Assembly (NCBI GenBank): GCA_032622095.1
Contig: CP136061.1
Coordinates: 3,038,001 to 3,102,000, forward strand
Direction of reading: 5' to 3'
DNA: 64,000 bases
Source: Siphonodentalium dalli
Lineage: Eukaryota; Mollusca; Scaphopoda; Gadilida; Siphonodentaliidae
Shown here: one piece after another, positions 47,930 to 59,394 of the stretch
Layout: each line of letters opens with the position of its first letter
Numbering within the stretch: position 1 is the first letter of the stretch
Translations under genes and position numbers: made by a program
The notes under the pieces: generated by a model
The model's input: the letters and a program-made list of their open reading frames with translations, nothing else
The model's database searches: none
Told to the model about the DNA's origin: nothing

Positions 47930-48330
47930 CTTTCCATGGTAGAACAATGGTAGTTATCACTTTACCGTGGTAATACCATGCGGGTAGTATACCATACTAC
48001 AATGCATGGTAGTACCACCTGTAAACAAAAGCATGGTAGAGTACTTTAGTACAGTGCCATGGTATATTACATGGTATAGATCAATTTAACGTGGTTGTAC
48101 CATGGTAGTATGCCGTTGTAGTACTATAATGACATGGTAGTACCAAACTGCCATTATATATAGTATCATGGTAAAGTAGGCCCCTTCCCTAGTAGAGTTC
48201 CAATGTATCATGGTAGTAACATGGTAAATGTCACGTATCGTACCATGTTAGTACGACACTACCATGGTAGTACCACGGTAGTACCATGATAGTACCACGG
48301 TAGTACCATTGTAGTAACAAGTCATGTTAT
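47930..48330. repeat. Cluster of TACCATGGTA palindromic words
   Basis: More than fifteen CATGGTA or TACCATG words, many as full or near palindromes (TACCATGGTA, CTACCATGGTAGTACCA), are packed into 400 bp inside the TTAA transposon, with spacing of 10-30 bp. Part of the cluster is repeated at 51575-51690 by the long duplication. It is non-coding. Confidence 0.8.
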
Positions 48331-48980
48331 TACAATTGTGCTCTTTTATATGGGAGTCTTGATCTCGTCATATAAATTTGTGCATTTCTGGGCATCGCGC
48401 AATGCATTCACACACCAATTTACTGACTGTTTAGTAAAGTTGTCCACTAAAATTAACGGACGTCTTTTTATGCAGGTATGTGAAATGCCCAGTGCTGACT
48501 CTATTGCTTAAACCAATGCGCCTTGTGCGCGCATAACACTGAAACCCCTTAGGTATATACTCTATGTCGACCATTTTATGGAGGTTTAATATTGTTTTCT
48601 AATATTGAAAACCGGTGTGCGTGTTATTAAACATGTTTGCTTAACCTAAGTGCGTGGTGTTCGAAACCGATGTACGAGTTCTTGCAGAAATAATACTGGA
48701 TTTCAAAATGCATACCGTATACATGCCTTTCACATTGTTATAACAACTGGGTTCAACATATAAGTATGCTGAGATGCTAGCCTATTTGGAGACACATAAC
48801 ATACATTCAGAGAATAGACAACAGGGTCTCACCTAACGATTGAAATCGTAAACTTGGAAATTATTCAAGAAATAAGGTATATAAATCTCTTTTGTGAGAC
48901 GATTAAGACATTGTTTCGGCAATGGATTACTTCTTCCGACAGATGGTTCATTCTCACACGTTTTTTAATTAATCTGATAT
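48206..48980 (+). repeat. Long direct duplication, left copy
   Basis: 775 bp, matched by 51575-52347 (773 bp) with only about six differences. It directly flanks the family B LINE on its 3' side and behaves as an extreme target-site duplication. Confidence 0.9.
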
Positions 48981-51574
48981 ATATATATATATATATTCTT
49001 TATTTCCTCCATTCATGGAGATATTTAGAGAATGCATACAATTAATATTGATTATAAGAACATAAACAGGTAACACAAGTCAACATATTTACAGTCATCA
49101 TCTAAGTGGTGAACATGAGAATTACATACATGATTTCCATTTACAACAGCCATACACATAGAAGCATTCATACTAACAGATACACATCTATAACATTGGA
49201 GAATTACATGCATGACTTCCATTTATAACAAACAAACTCCCAGAAGCATTCATACTAACAGACACACACAACACATTGGCGAATTACATACATGAAGTAT
49301 TCATACTAACAGACACACATTCGTTATATTTATAGACAGAGACAGACGACCAGAATGGCAATGTAGCGTTATCGTGTAATGGAATGAACATATGGTCAAA
49401 TATCTAACTGGCTCTCCACGACAGGCTAAATGTGATGTGTTATTATACGGTTATATATATCTTTATATATAAAGAACTGGAACCAGAGAAATAGCATACT
49501 CCGAGACGACCAAGCCGGAGTTGGACCCAAATCGGGGATATCTCTCTCTCTGGAAGGCCCACAAACGCCAATGCCTTTGTGCAGTCTTACCGACTCGGAG
49601 CCGACCATTTCCCCAGCACCACTCAAGTATATATATTTACTCATTTGTCGTGTCTTCGGATTCTATGAGTTATGTATAGTATTATGTCATTACTAGCGTA
49701 TACTATAAATTGTTTAACTACAATTCAAACAGAGAGGCAATGATATTCTTCCCATAGTTTACAAGTGCAATTAATTATGAAATTTGCAAAGTCGTTGATA
49801 TCTTCGACATAAGAGGCAATTTCTTCAAATTTTGCCGTCAAGAAGAATAATAATTTATCTTCATCTGAAAGAGAATCAAAGCGTATGTAAATTTGAACTC
49901 CAAATTTACACAAAACAGAAAATTCTATTTCGTCACGGGTACACGTTAATGAGGAACACTGGACTATTGCATGCCGCATGTAGTCGGAGTACGCGCGAGA
50001 GCAATTTGAACAAATACCTGTATCACACGGAACGCAGGAGAATTGTATAATTGGTGCCATTTTGTAATAAGACAATTTATTTTCTGGAAACAGGCGGCAC
50101 AATTTCCACAGATGCGAGACTTCCAACGTGGTCTGAATCTTCGAGAATCGAATTAAGGAGTTATCAGCATGAATTCTCTCGGACCAGGCCGCGCTCTCAG
50201 TCTCATTAATGAGAGCTTTAGTTAATTGTTTCCATTTCTCTTTAGAAGGAAATACTGATTCCTTCAAATACAGACGCAAGTAGTCTACCAGTTTGTATTT
50301 ATTCATTGTTACCATGATATCGGAGGAGCAATTTTACAAGAAGTAGTTGGAGCAAGTGCGTGTTGATAAAGACGGAAAATGAAAATTTCCTTGGCCGTTT
50401 TAATTTGTTCCAGATTACACATTGAACTAAGGAACGATAGTTTTCGTTTATCTTTATAGCTCATAATAGGGTGAACTCCTATGAGCCCATGGACGATAAC
50501 TGTTCTAGCACGCGTAGGTAAACCCTGAACCTGTTTCAGACAAAATCTATGGCATTTTTCAAGAGCTTCCTCATGTTTATGTGCCAGGTTCCATAGTAAT
50601 TATGCGCCAAATAGCGACTTTGAGAGGACAATAGATTCGTATATTGTCTTACAGTTCAGTGGCGTTATCCCACCGGCGTAAAGGCCAGCATTAGATAACA
50701 TGAGATAGGTGCCCCTGATTTTGCGACAAATTGTATCTACAAATGCACCATTTAAATCATACTTATTTAAAGGAATACCAAGATGGGTAACGTCTTCCAC
50801 TTCCGGTATTACAGATGGTCCAATGTGCCATCTACGGTCAGTTTTGTTTGCACGCGCCTTAGATTCATTGAATACAATAACGGAACATTTTGATGGGTTG
50901 TACATATAGCGCCACACCGTGCTGTAACGGTAGCAGATGTCGCAAATATTACGCAACCCGGTCATAGTAAGTGAAAGTAATAACATATCGTCAGCTAGCG
51001 TTGGGCTGGAACAATCTATACCATATAAGTTTAGACCATTTCTTGAGTTCCTCAGCTGTAGTATGAGGTCGTTCACATAGACCATATAGTATGAAGGGGT
51101 TAATATTCCCCCTGCATTGCTCCTTGACACACTGTGAACCAACGGGATGATGTACCGTTATACCTAACTGAACATTGGACATCAGTTATCAGGCTATGTA
51201 TAAGAGAAAACGAGAGGCCTTGAATGCCGCGATCATATCGTTTGTACAACAACCCGTTGATCCACACCGTGTCGAAGGCCTTCATTGCGTCCAGGAAACA
51301 TGCGTACATTTTGTGACCAACATCTTTAGCATAATCAATACATTCTAGTGTCATGTACGACACCATATTTGAGCTCAAACATTTTTGGAACCCGTGCTGC
51401 AATGGGTCAACTTCTAGAGTACGGGGAGAGAATTTCTCGATTCGGTTCTGAAACACACGTTCGGTAATTTTGTATAGGGCAGGCATCAATGTAATTGCTC
51501 TATAGTTATTAAAGTCATCTTTGCTTTTGGAACCGCCTTTGTGTAGAGTTATAATTATTCCTTTCTTTCCAATT
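48981..51574 (-). mobile_element. LINE family B copy 4, youngest insertion
   Basis: The minus-strand LINE is 5'-truncated at 51574, beginning with a GKKGIIITLHKGGSKSKDDF-like stretch. Then come YRAITLMPALYKITERVF, LDAMKAFDTVWINGLLYKRY (motif A), NAGGILTPSYYMVYVNDL, and LADDMLLLSL (catalytic ADD). PEVEDVTHLGIPLNKYD, GLYAGGITPL, the C-terminal frame at 49725-50315 with CSNCSRAYSDYMRHAIVQC, and a 3' untranslated region follow. The 3' end is a (TA)n tail at 48978-49000. Two or three frame changes are present. The flanking duplication is over 99% identical, so the insertion is recent. Confidence 0.88.
49114..49325 (-). repeat. Tandem repeat in LINE 3' region, about 85 bp x 2.5
   Basis: GAATTACATACATGA, TTCCATTTA-AACA and GAAGCATTCATACTAACAGA recur near 49118, 49200 and 49282 in the 3' untranslated part of the family B LINE. 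The third unit is shortened. Confidence 0.75.
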
Positions 51575-52347
51575 TATCATGGTAGTAACATGGTAAATGT
51601 CACTTATCGTACCATGTTAGTACGACACTACCATGGTAGTACCACGGTAGTACCATGATAGTACCACGGTAGTACCATTGTAGTAACAAGTCATGTTATT
51701 ACAATTGTGCTCTTTTATATGGGAGTCTTGATCTCGTCATATAAATTTGTGCATTTCTGGGCATCGCGAAATGCATTCACACACCAATTTACTGACTGTT
51801 TAGTAAAGTTGTCCACTAAAATTAACGGACGTCTTTTTATGCAGGTATGTGAAATGCCCAGTGCTGACTCTATTGCTTAAACCAATGCGCCTTGTGTGCG
51901 CATAACACTGAAACCCCTTAGGTATATACTCTATGTCGACCATTTTATGGAGGTTTAATATTGTTTTCTAATATTGAAAACCGGTGTGCGTGTTATTAAA
52001 CATGTTTGCTTAACCTAAGTGCGTGGTGTTCGAAACCGTTGTACGAGTTCTTGCAGAAATAATACTGGATTTCAAAATGCATACCGTATACATGCCTTTC
52101 ACATTGTTATAACAACTGGGTTCAACATATAAGTATGCTGAGATGCTAGCCTATTTGGAGACACATAACATACATTCAGAGAATAGACGACAGGGTCACC
52201 TAACGATTGAAATCGTAAACTTGGAAATTATTCAAGAAATAAGGTATATAAATCTCTTTTGTGAGACGATTAAGACATTGTTTCGGCAATGGATTACTTC
52301 TTCCGACAGATGGTTCATTCTCACACGTTTTTTAATTAATCTGATAT
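51575..52347 (+). repeat. Long direct duplication, right copy
   Basis: Partner of 48206-48980. Junction words are TATCATGGTAGTAAC at the start and AATTAATCTGATAT at the end. The bases just before the two copies (TTCCAATG and TTCCAATT) also agree, a short microhomology at the LINE 5' junction. Confidence 0.9.
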
Positions 52348-52474
52348 GGATAATATCGTTGTTTTGTTTAATACTTATCGATTTTGTGCAGTAGCTTCGA
52401 CGTGAAAATTAAAAAAATGACCGTTGTACTTAGTTCGCGTAACCGGTAATCGAGTTCACGGATCTCCAGTGTGG

Positions 52475-53353
52475 TTAATAAGCCTATGTTGTTTGAATAA
52501 AATTTAACTGTTTCTTCAATGGAATATAAATCCATTCTATTAATATTTTCACAGAACTGATCTGCTTTACCGGATTTCCGCATAATAGGTTGAGTGATTT
52601 AAAAAATTGAGTCTATGTTTTCTAGTGAGTCGTTGCTTCGTTTTGTGGTCCTATTACTAGCTCTACTGCTGAGTGGCAATGGGTTAAAGTCAAACACTCG
52701 TAATTGGTTACACAATTTCATTAAATGTTCAGTTGCTACATAATAATAAATTACGCTAACACCGTGACTGGTTGCTCGTTAAGTATCTCTATCTGATCCT
52801 ATTCTCCCATTCAAAATACACATTTCGATGTTAATACATAGCTCAATTAAACTGCGGCTATAGCCATTGACAGTCCCGTCCTCAGATTTTCTCGGGATAC
52901 ATGGAAATTGTGATATAGGGGGAGTAACTCCAAAAACAAAATCATTAAGCATATACATGTATGGTCACTTAGTTTGGAAAAATGTATCTTTTCTCGCTCT
53001 ATCTCAGAAAACATTTCAATAGTAGAATAATCACTATTCTCTGGTGGGATATATACAATCCCAAAAATAATATCTTCTCGACATTGTACATGTATTTCAC
53101 GTTTTTTTCAATTTAGACCATAAAATGTATTTAGATTCGTTATTAAGAATTTTTATCGAAACATTCAAACTGTTTTTATAAAACAAACATATGCCGCCCG
53201 ATTTATTTCGTGTCAAATTTTTACGGTTAAAAAATACAGCCGTGTATCCCGGCATAACAATTTGATCTGCATTATCAGTTTTGGTTTCGCATAACCCAAT
53301 TATATCATAACTTTGCACCAGTTCATGAAATTCAGGACAATACATTTTGGAAA
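52475..53353 (-). mobile_element. LINE family A copy 3, endonuclease part
   Basis: This is the upstream part of the LINE at 44466-46670. The frame near 53170-53353 has SKMYCPEFHELVQSYDII, GLCETKTDNADQIVMPGY and NKSGGICLFYKNS, the AP-like endonuclease start shared with copy 2. The 5' end lies at about 53353, where similarity to copy 2 stops, so the element is 5'-truncated. The right edge of the TTAA transposon cuts it at 52475-52478. Confidence 0.85.
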
Positions 53354-53784
53354 CGACGAAAACAGGAATGCAAAGTTTATGACCGATTTTGAGCGAAACG
53401 ACACCAAAAATGACCACTTCAACCTCATATTTTCACACAGTAAGGAAATAGTATTCGCCTCACAACAACCACAAGAGAGAACTAATTTCCATTGCAACAC
53501 GATGGAATAAAAAATACAGTTTCAGTTACCCTCATTACAGAGATGATCCACAATATTGCCTCTCCATAATCTCATATAATCAACAGATCGTTCGCTAGCG
53601 AGAAAGCAGTATTTCAAACTGGTCACTTCGCTGGTACTCTGCAATGTTCGGGTTCCATTGTTTTCTATTGAAGGTCAGAGATACAGCATTTTATATATAT
53701 AGCACTGAAATTTATATATTCAAGTGGTACAAAATTAGTAGATTAATTGGTCCACAGTGGAGATAAAACAATATAGCACTGTCA
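53354..53784. other. No supported gene
   Basis: Spacer between the LINE 5' end and the segmental duplication. Short TA and ATAT words near 53690. Nothing coding. Confidence 0.35.
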
Positions 53785-54587
53785 AAACAAGTGAGTTTTT
53801 TTTAGATGGAACAAATTTAAACAACCTCTGATTCAAATTATCAATGGCATGCGATATCTGATTATTTTCGGACTGGAAATCACGCATCGAAACGAAATAT
53901 AACAATATATCATGTCCCCGCCAAAAAGAGAGATAAAACAGTTTAGTTCTGACGCGACGCTATGATAAACAGACTATCAAATGTCCGTTACAATCACGAA
54001 TATGGCTTTATAACTGGCAATTCAACAGTGCACCTCTGTCATCATATACTTTATAACATAGCTACAGAAAAAAACACTAAAGAATCAACGAATTGCACTT
54101 TGGTAACCTTCAATAAATTGTCCAAATAATTGTATATGATTACTCATGGAGTTATATTACGAAACTCCATCATTACGGAATCAGTCGCCAAGTTTGGTCA
54201 ATGCATGGTTCCAATATTACCCATCAATTGATTGCAATACATATACGTCCATTTCAAAGGTTTGATTTACATCAACGATATATACTGGGCATTAACATAC
54301 CATTGAATGTATTATATTACGAATACAGTAAGGCTGCACAACGATATATACCGGACACCAACATTGATGTTATATCATTTGCTGTCAGTAAGGTTGCACA
54401 TCGATAAACACCGGGTATCAACAAGGAATTTATTATATTATGCAGACAGTACTGAAAGGATGTACATCGATATATCAGCATTGCATTTATTATATTATGC
54501 AGGCAGTAATGGTGAACATAGCTTATGATATCGTTACTGCGACACATCGAGTGACATCGACCAATTGATGTATTTTATCAGTTGCAG

Positions 54588-54887
54588 AAAACATTCGCCT
54601 AGTTGGTGGATTACTAATAACATCCGGTCGAGTTGAGGTGTATATGAACGGTCAATGGGGAAGCGTGTGCAGTTACAAAGGGTGGGATGACTCGGGTGCA
54701 GCTGTCGTGTGCAAGATGCTGGGATTTCGAGGAGGCATCGCCAGACTGGCAGCAACCTACGGATTAGGTACGGGGCCTATCTGGATGAGTCGCGTCGCAT
54801 GTACCGGGGAAGAGGCTGTAATATGGAATTGCTCTTATTCGACACAAACCTGTTCACATGTTTACGACGCTGGAGTTGACTGTCTGG
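54588..54887 (+). CDS. SRCR domain exon 3 (duplicate of exon 1)
   Basis: A 300-bp exon with acceptor GTTGCAG| and donor CTGG|GTGAGT, phase 1 at both ends, encodes a complete SRCR domain. It starts ENIRLVGG and has GRVEVYMNGQWGSVC, GWDDSGAAVVCKMLGF, YGLGTGPIWMSRVAC, WNCSYSTQTC and DAGVDC. Six cysteines are kept. It differs from exon 1 by about 16 residues and one extra codon (YKGWDD versus YGWDD), with the open frame and splice sites intact, which suggests selection on protein. It arose with its introns in the segmental duplication, so the gene gained an SRCR repeat by this event. Confidence 0.93.
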
Positions 54888-55119
54888 GTGAGTAAAATGT
54901 GTCACAGTTGGACAGAATCTAGTATGGGTTATTGGATGTTGTCGGAGAGCCCTGTAACCCGTGTTGGTAGGGGTAAGACAATAATGTAATACAAGTAATC
55001 TGGTGTCATTGACTGTGTTGATTGAATATGAAGCTGGTTGTCCAATTGTTGCCAGGAAAATAACTTCTGGAGACCATAAACTTGAGCGGTGTCCGTCCGT
55101 CTGCGTGTATGTTCGTTCG

Positions 55120-55490
55120 GGTTATGCCCCTTTTTCGTACAGGAATTGGCGATTATTTTGTTTTCCCATTATAAACTTGAATATGATTCGACATAATGTG
55201 ATGAAACTTTGTACGTGTCCCGATCGAGTTCAAATTTTGATCCGGTCCGATCATTTTTGGCGGAGTTATGCCCCTTGTTCACCCTTTGCTGAATAATTTG
55301 TAGACTAGATGATAACTCGACTAAATATGATTATCAGATAAATTTTATCCGGCTGATGACATATGTTATGATTACAGTATAGCTATCAAATTAATATGAG
55401 TATAATGAGTATGTGGGCTAATAACATGACAATACAGGTCAAATTATAATTTTGGTTCAGTCCGACCTTTTATGATGGAGCTATGTCCAT
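55120..55490 (+). repeat. Intronic tandem repeat with GTTATGCCCC, shorter copy
   Basis: Counterpart of 28560-29240 with fewer units. The words appear near 55130, 55266 and, degenerate, 55484. At least one unit has been lost compared with copy 1. Confidence 0.6.
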
Positions 55491-55656
55491 TTTTCGAATT
55501 TGAATATCTAACTAAATATTGTTGACGAATTAAAGTAGATGTGCTGTCACATCAAACACCTGTAATTTACATGACTATTTCTAAAAAAATAAGAACAAAC
55601 AAAAAAGTTAATATATTTTTCTTGCGCTACCGGCATTTATACTATTAAGCATCAGT

Positions 55657-55967
55657 TGATCGATTGATTGATTTTGGTTTAATGTTGCTTTCAGCAACTA
55701 AAGCCATATCACGAAATTGCCAGATTTAGTGATGGAGGAAATTCGCGCACTTATGGCTAATCTAACAGTGATTTCAATGGCTGATAAACTCGTCGAAATG
55801 TGCGGCAAACCACCGGCCATCAGCGAGTAAATAGCATCTCTACACCGTATAAATATTTATAGTTACAAAGTCGATGAAGAAAACATGTGGATTTGAACCC
55901 TTATCGCCATCACTGAAGGCGAAACGCTTGGAGTTGTACCTCTAACCAACTGAGCAACCGATGGCCC
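55657..55967 (-). mobile_element. Full-length tRNA-headed SINE with 12-bp target duplication
   Basis: Read on the minus strand, the 311-bp element starts GGGCCATCGGTTGCTCAGTT with box A-like TTGCTCAGTTGGTTAGAGG, has box B-like GGTTCAAATCC, a middle with CACCGGCCATCAGCGA, and a 3' end TTAAACCAAAATC followed by CAAT repeats. It is flanked by TTAAGCATCAGT on both sides (55645-55656 and 55968-55979). It would be transcribed by RNA polymerase III and moved by a LINE. The tail is like that of mollusc SINEs. Confidence 0.85.
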
Positions 55968-56544
55968 TTAAGCATCAGTATGGGACAAATACATTAAACT
56001 GACAGATCAATAACATAATGTGTACGTTTTATTAGCAACTTGAAATATAAACCTATGATTTCATATTGATTATTTTAGATTTAATCATATACATGTTGTA
56101 TGGAGAGTGGGAGTTACCGATGATATGCATCACACCTATTGATATTAAAACAATACACATCCATGTATGTATATGCCTGTTTAGGCCGGACTGGAGTTTT
56201 ATATACTATTATTAGCAACCATGGGTAACACCTACTTCTGATGTAACCCACCGACTGAATGTTTTTCGGGTGAATGTGTTTGGTTATGGAGCTAATTATC
56301 AGACAGGAAACCGCGGGAATATTGCGTTGTTGACTTCCGCACACACTCGTGGCAAGGTTATTTTCTTTGTCTGCTCATCGGAAGTACCGTTGTTAAAATA
56401 GGGATAGTAGCCCATATAATATACCTATTATTAAAACGTGACACTTTAAGAATAAAGAACCATTTGCATACAATATCATATGGGGAAAGACCAAAGAAAA
56501 TAATATAAGTGTATAGCAGGGACTTAAACCATGGAGCATCAACT

Positions 56545-56550
56545 ACTAAA
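56545..56550. other. Target duplication, left copy (ACTAAA)
   Basis: Six bases directly outside the left end of the Polinton-like element, identical to 62435-62440 and to the single empty site 30044-30049. Six-bp duplications are a Polinton hallmark. Confidence 0.92.
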
Positions 56551-59171
56551 AGTAGTATATACTGAGCTGTCTCAGCCCCAATCGAGGTGCAACCGCGCAA
56601 CCAATGTTTACATAACACGTTGCTATGTTGTGTTGTTAAGGGGATATTTAAATTTAAAGGTAGACAATGGGTTTAAAGGGACAACAATTGAATTTAAATG
56701 GATGCTATTGATGAAGGTTTTAAAGGGAAAGATAGAAGAATGAATCGGGTCATTGAATTTAATGAGTGTGTTGAATGGGTTGTAATTGATAGAGTATACA
56801 AGAATGAACCGGGTCATTGAAACTGTTTCGAATGAGATCGAGTCAGTGGTTTATCTAGCGGTAGGTTTAGATATATAAGAATTTGCTTTGTGCGGCTGAA
56901 TTAGATTGGATCTTGCATGGGATAAGAAATTGATGTAATTGATAGAGTATACAATACGGGCATAATTGGAATGATATGTGGAAGCAACCGATCAGTAAGT
57001 ATTAGTCAAATGAACGAGTTTTATATATGTGACTATTTGGCAAGATCAGTCTTCATCAGATGACAGTGGGTACAAAGCGGACGATGGCGAATGAATACAG
57101 CGAAAAGAAAAAACTCGGGATTCTTTTGAACCCCCAACTATCAATTAATATGAGGTATATTCCATAATCCCTCTGTTGATTTAGTTGGTTAGGACTCCAA
57201 GCAGATATTTCGTCCCAGATCGAGCAAGTCGTGGGTTCAAACAGAGTGATAGTAGTCGACAAGTTTGAACATAACCTCTGGGCGCCGCATATATCACGTG
57301 GTTTCCGCCACCAAGGTAGAGTTTATCCATATAGCAGAAGGTGATCGTATATGATCGAAAACGGGTATAAATATTATATAGTATAGGTTACATATTCGGG
57401 TAGATGGTTTGACTGCCTAAGCCCTAGACTCCTCAACCTCAGCCACCAGGGGTGAGAGGTCACGTCGCGGTGTGTTATCACTAATGGAATAGGATATCGG
57501 GGTGATAAACGATCGCGTTAACCCTATTGCGTATCGCCTACAATATGAAAGAAAATAGGGGGCGTGTACTTGGGTGGAGGTTATGCGGATATCGCAGATA
57601 AGAAGATACCGTTGATATATATTGGTACTATAAAAGGAATATATAACGCTGTTATATTACGAACACCAATATTGTATGGAACAATGAAGACAAATAAACA
57701 GTATAGTGTATCAACATTTGCTTTATTCGACACCAAGAATAATAGGTTTATTGCAGTTAATCATCGATTGTCATCGTCGTCATCTTGCTCAGAGTCTTGA
57801 GAGGAGTCCATCTGATTATCGTTTTTGTCCTCACTTTTATTTCTCATGTACTCCATCAGGAGGGGTTTATATGTCCTCAAAGAAATCCGAACGGCAGGGA
57901 GTATATCATAGCTATCATCTAGCATCTTATACACACGATCCATGATCTTGTTATGAGTTTTCCCACCACTAACTTCAAGTAAATTTCGTATAAATGCAGC
58001 GTATATGTTTAAGAAACGCCTTTCATACTCGGGACGTATCTTCACTTTCGATTTTTCTTCAGCCTCGTCTTCCGTCAATCCTTTCTTCATATAACGTTCA
58101 ACTAATTCATCTAATTCTGCTTTATTGTCATCTTGGGCCTGTAACCACACCTCTTCGAAATAATCGTTTTCTTTTTCAGTCGGAAGTTTTAATATTAGTC
58201 TGTCCTGGTCCGGAATTAATTCTATTTTATTCGTGTCAGTTTTCTGTTTTTTATTATTCACCTGTACATTTTCAATTGATTCTCTTTTCTTCCTATCAGA
58301 ACACCAATTTTTAATGTGCCTTTGTACATCATGCTGGGTCTCAAATACGACACCACAATCGTCACAGCTTGGCATGATGTCGCCTTCGCTTTCAGAGTCG
58401 TATTCCTGCTGTGACAATAGCCCAGGGTATGTAGTTTCACTGATATTATCTTTCTTTTGATGCGTTATCACATCGACGGGCTCATCAACACTACTGTTAT
58501 TTGACAATATGCTTTCTTGTTTTATACTCGTCTTTGTCAGCACATTACTACGAAGTCGCAAATTTTCTGGAGTATTCGTTTTTAAGTCAACTACGAGATA
58601 ACCAAATGGTTGATTGGTAGCTTCATTGAAATGGGACATAAAGTGTTGTGTTTTCTCTGGATACATTTGACGAGCTAGAGTCATTACCTGCATTTTATCT
58701 ATAGGGTTGTTGAATAGAATCAAGTAGTGGCAATTTCTCCGTTGGGTAGGGTCCTTGTTATAGTAGAGAGATTGATTAATCGCAACCACTGATATACCCA
58801 AATGGTGACTGCCTTCCGTGAATAATTCAGTAACCTGCGAATCCTTGGATGCCGTAGACATAAGGTCATCAAGTACAATCAGACATTTTTTTCCAGAATG
58901 AATGAGGGTGTCCAAGTTAGTCGGAAGACCTTGTATAAACTGGACAGATGGCGCGACTGTGTCCTTGATTTCATCGTATAATGGCTGCCAGTACTTATAG
59001 AACCAAATTATTTTCTCGGGTGAAGGCTGTATACTCGCTGAACAATTTTGAAGTATACTTTTAAGCAAGTGTGTTTTGCCGCAAGAAGTGGGTCCCGAAA
59101 TCCACGCGGTAAATGGATGCCTGAATTTGAAGTCATCCTGTCGCGCGCCACCACTGCTTTCTCTATAAGGT

Positions 59172-59205
<34 letters not shown>

Positions 59206-59394
59206 GTTGTAGTTGTTGTTGGTGTTGTTGTCGAGAGTGTTTGAACTTTATATGCCGTTTTAAACTGTCTGGCCATACATATTCAATTGAACATGTTTCA
59301 CACTGATGCTTCATCCTTGACCGATCTGAGGGCACTGAGTCTTTTCCAGATAAAAGAGAGCCTTTTATGACAGGAAGAACAATATCTATTAATC
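56551..59394. repeat. Left arm of the palindrome
   Basis: 2844 bp, reverse complement of 59583-62434. From the outside inwards it contains the AG terminus, a low-complexity stretch with GAATGAACCGGGTCATTG-type words repeated (56743, 56804), a tRNA-like segment (57169-57250), a GGTGTGTTATCACTAATGG-type unique region, and the ATPase gene. Confidence 0.9.
57169..57250 (+). other. tRNA-like segment with A and B box words (left arm)
   Basis: TGATTTAGTTGG fits the box A consensus at 11 of 12 positions. GGTTCAAACAG, about 45 bases later, fits box B at 9 of 11, and CTCTGT/ACAGAG pair at the ends. The T stem does not pair, so it is not a proper tRNA. The mirror copy is at about 61735-61816 on the minus strand. 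It could be a pol III promoter-like relic or chance. Confidence 0.35.

Larger units (their letters stand above)
46671..52474. mobile_element. TTAA-flanked non-autonomous DNA transposon, host of a LINE
   Basis: TTAA flanks both ends (46667-46670 and 52475-52478). The terminal inverted repeats share CACTGGAGATCCGTGAACTCG in two parts of 20 and 1 bases: CACTGGAGATCCGTGAACTC then G. The interrupted family A LINE reads through when the element is removed, and the uninterrupted counterpart is at 39207-39226. C-starting ends with TTAA duplications suggest a piggyBac-type relative, but no transposase ORF is visible. Without the inserted LINE and the extra duplicate, the element would be about 2.44 kb. 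A sub-terminal word CGAACAACGGTT or its complement recurs near both ends (46692, 46715, 47099, 47138, 52035). Confidence 0.8.

Noticed and set aside
47930-48330. A CRISPR array
   Set aside because: The repeated words are short, palindromic and irregularly spaced, there are no unique spacers of constant length, and the genome is eukaryotic.
57169-57250. A functional tRNA gene in the palindrome arm
   Set aside because: The T stem does not pair and the anticodon arm cannot be folded normally. Only box-like words remain.
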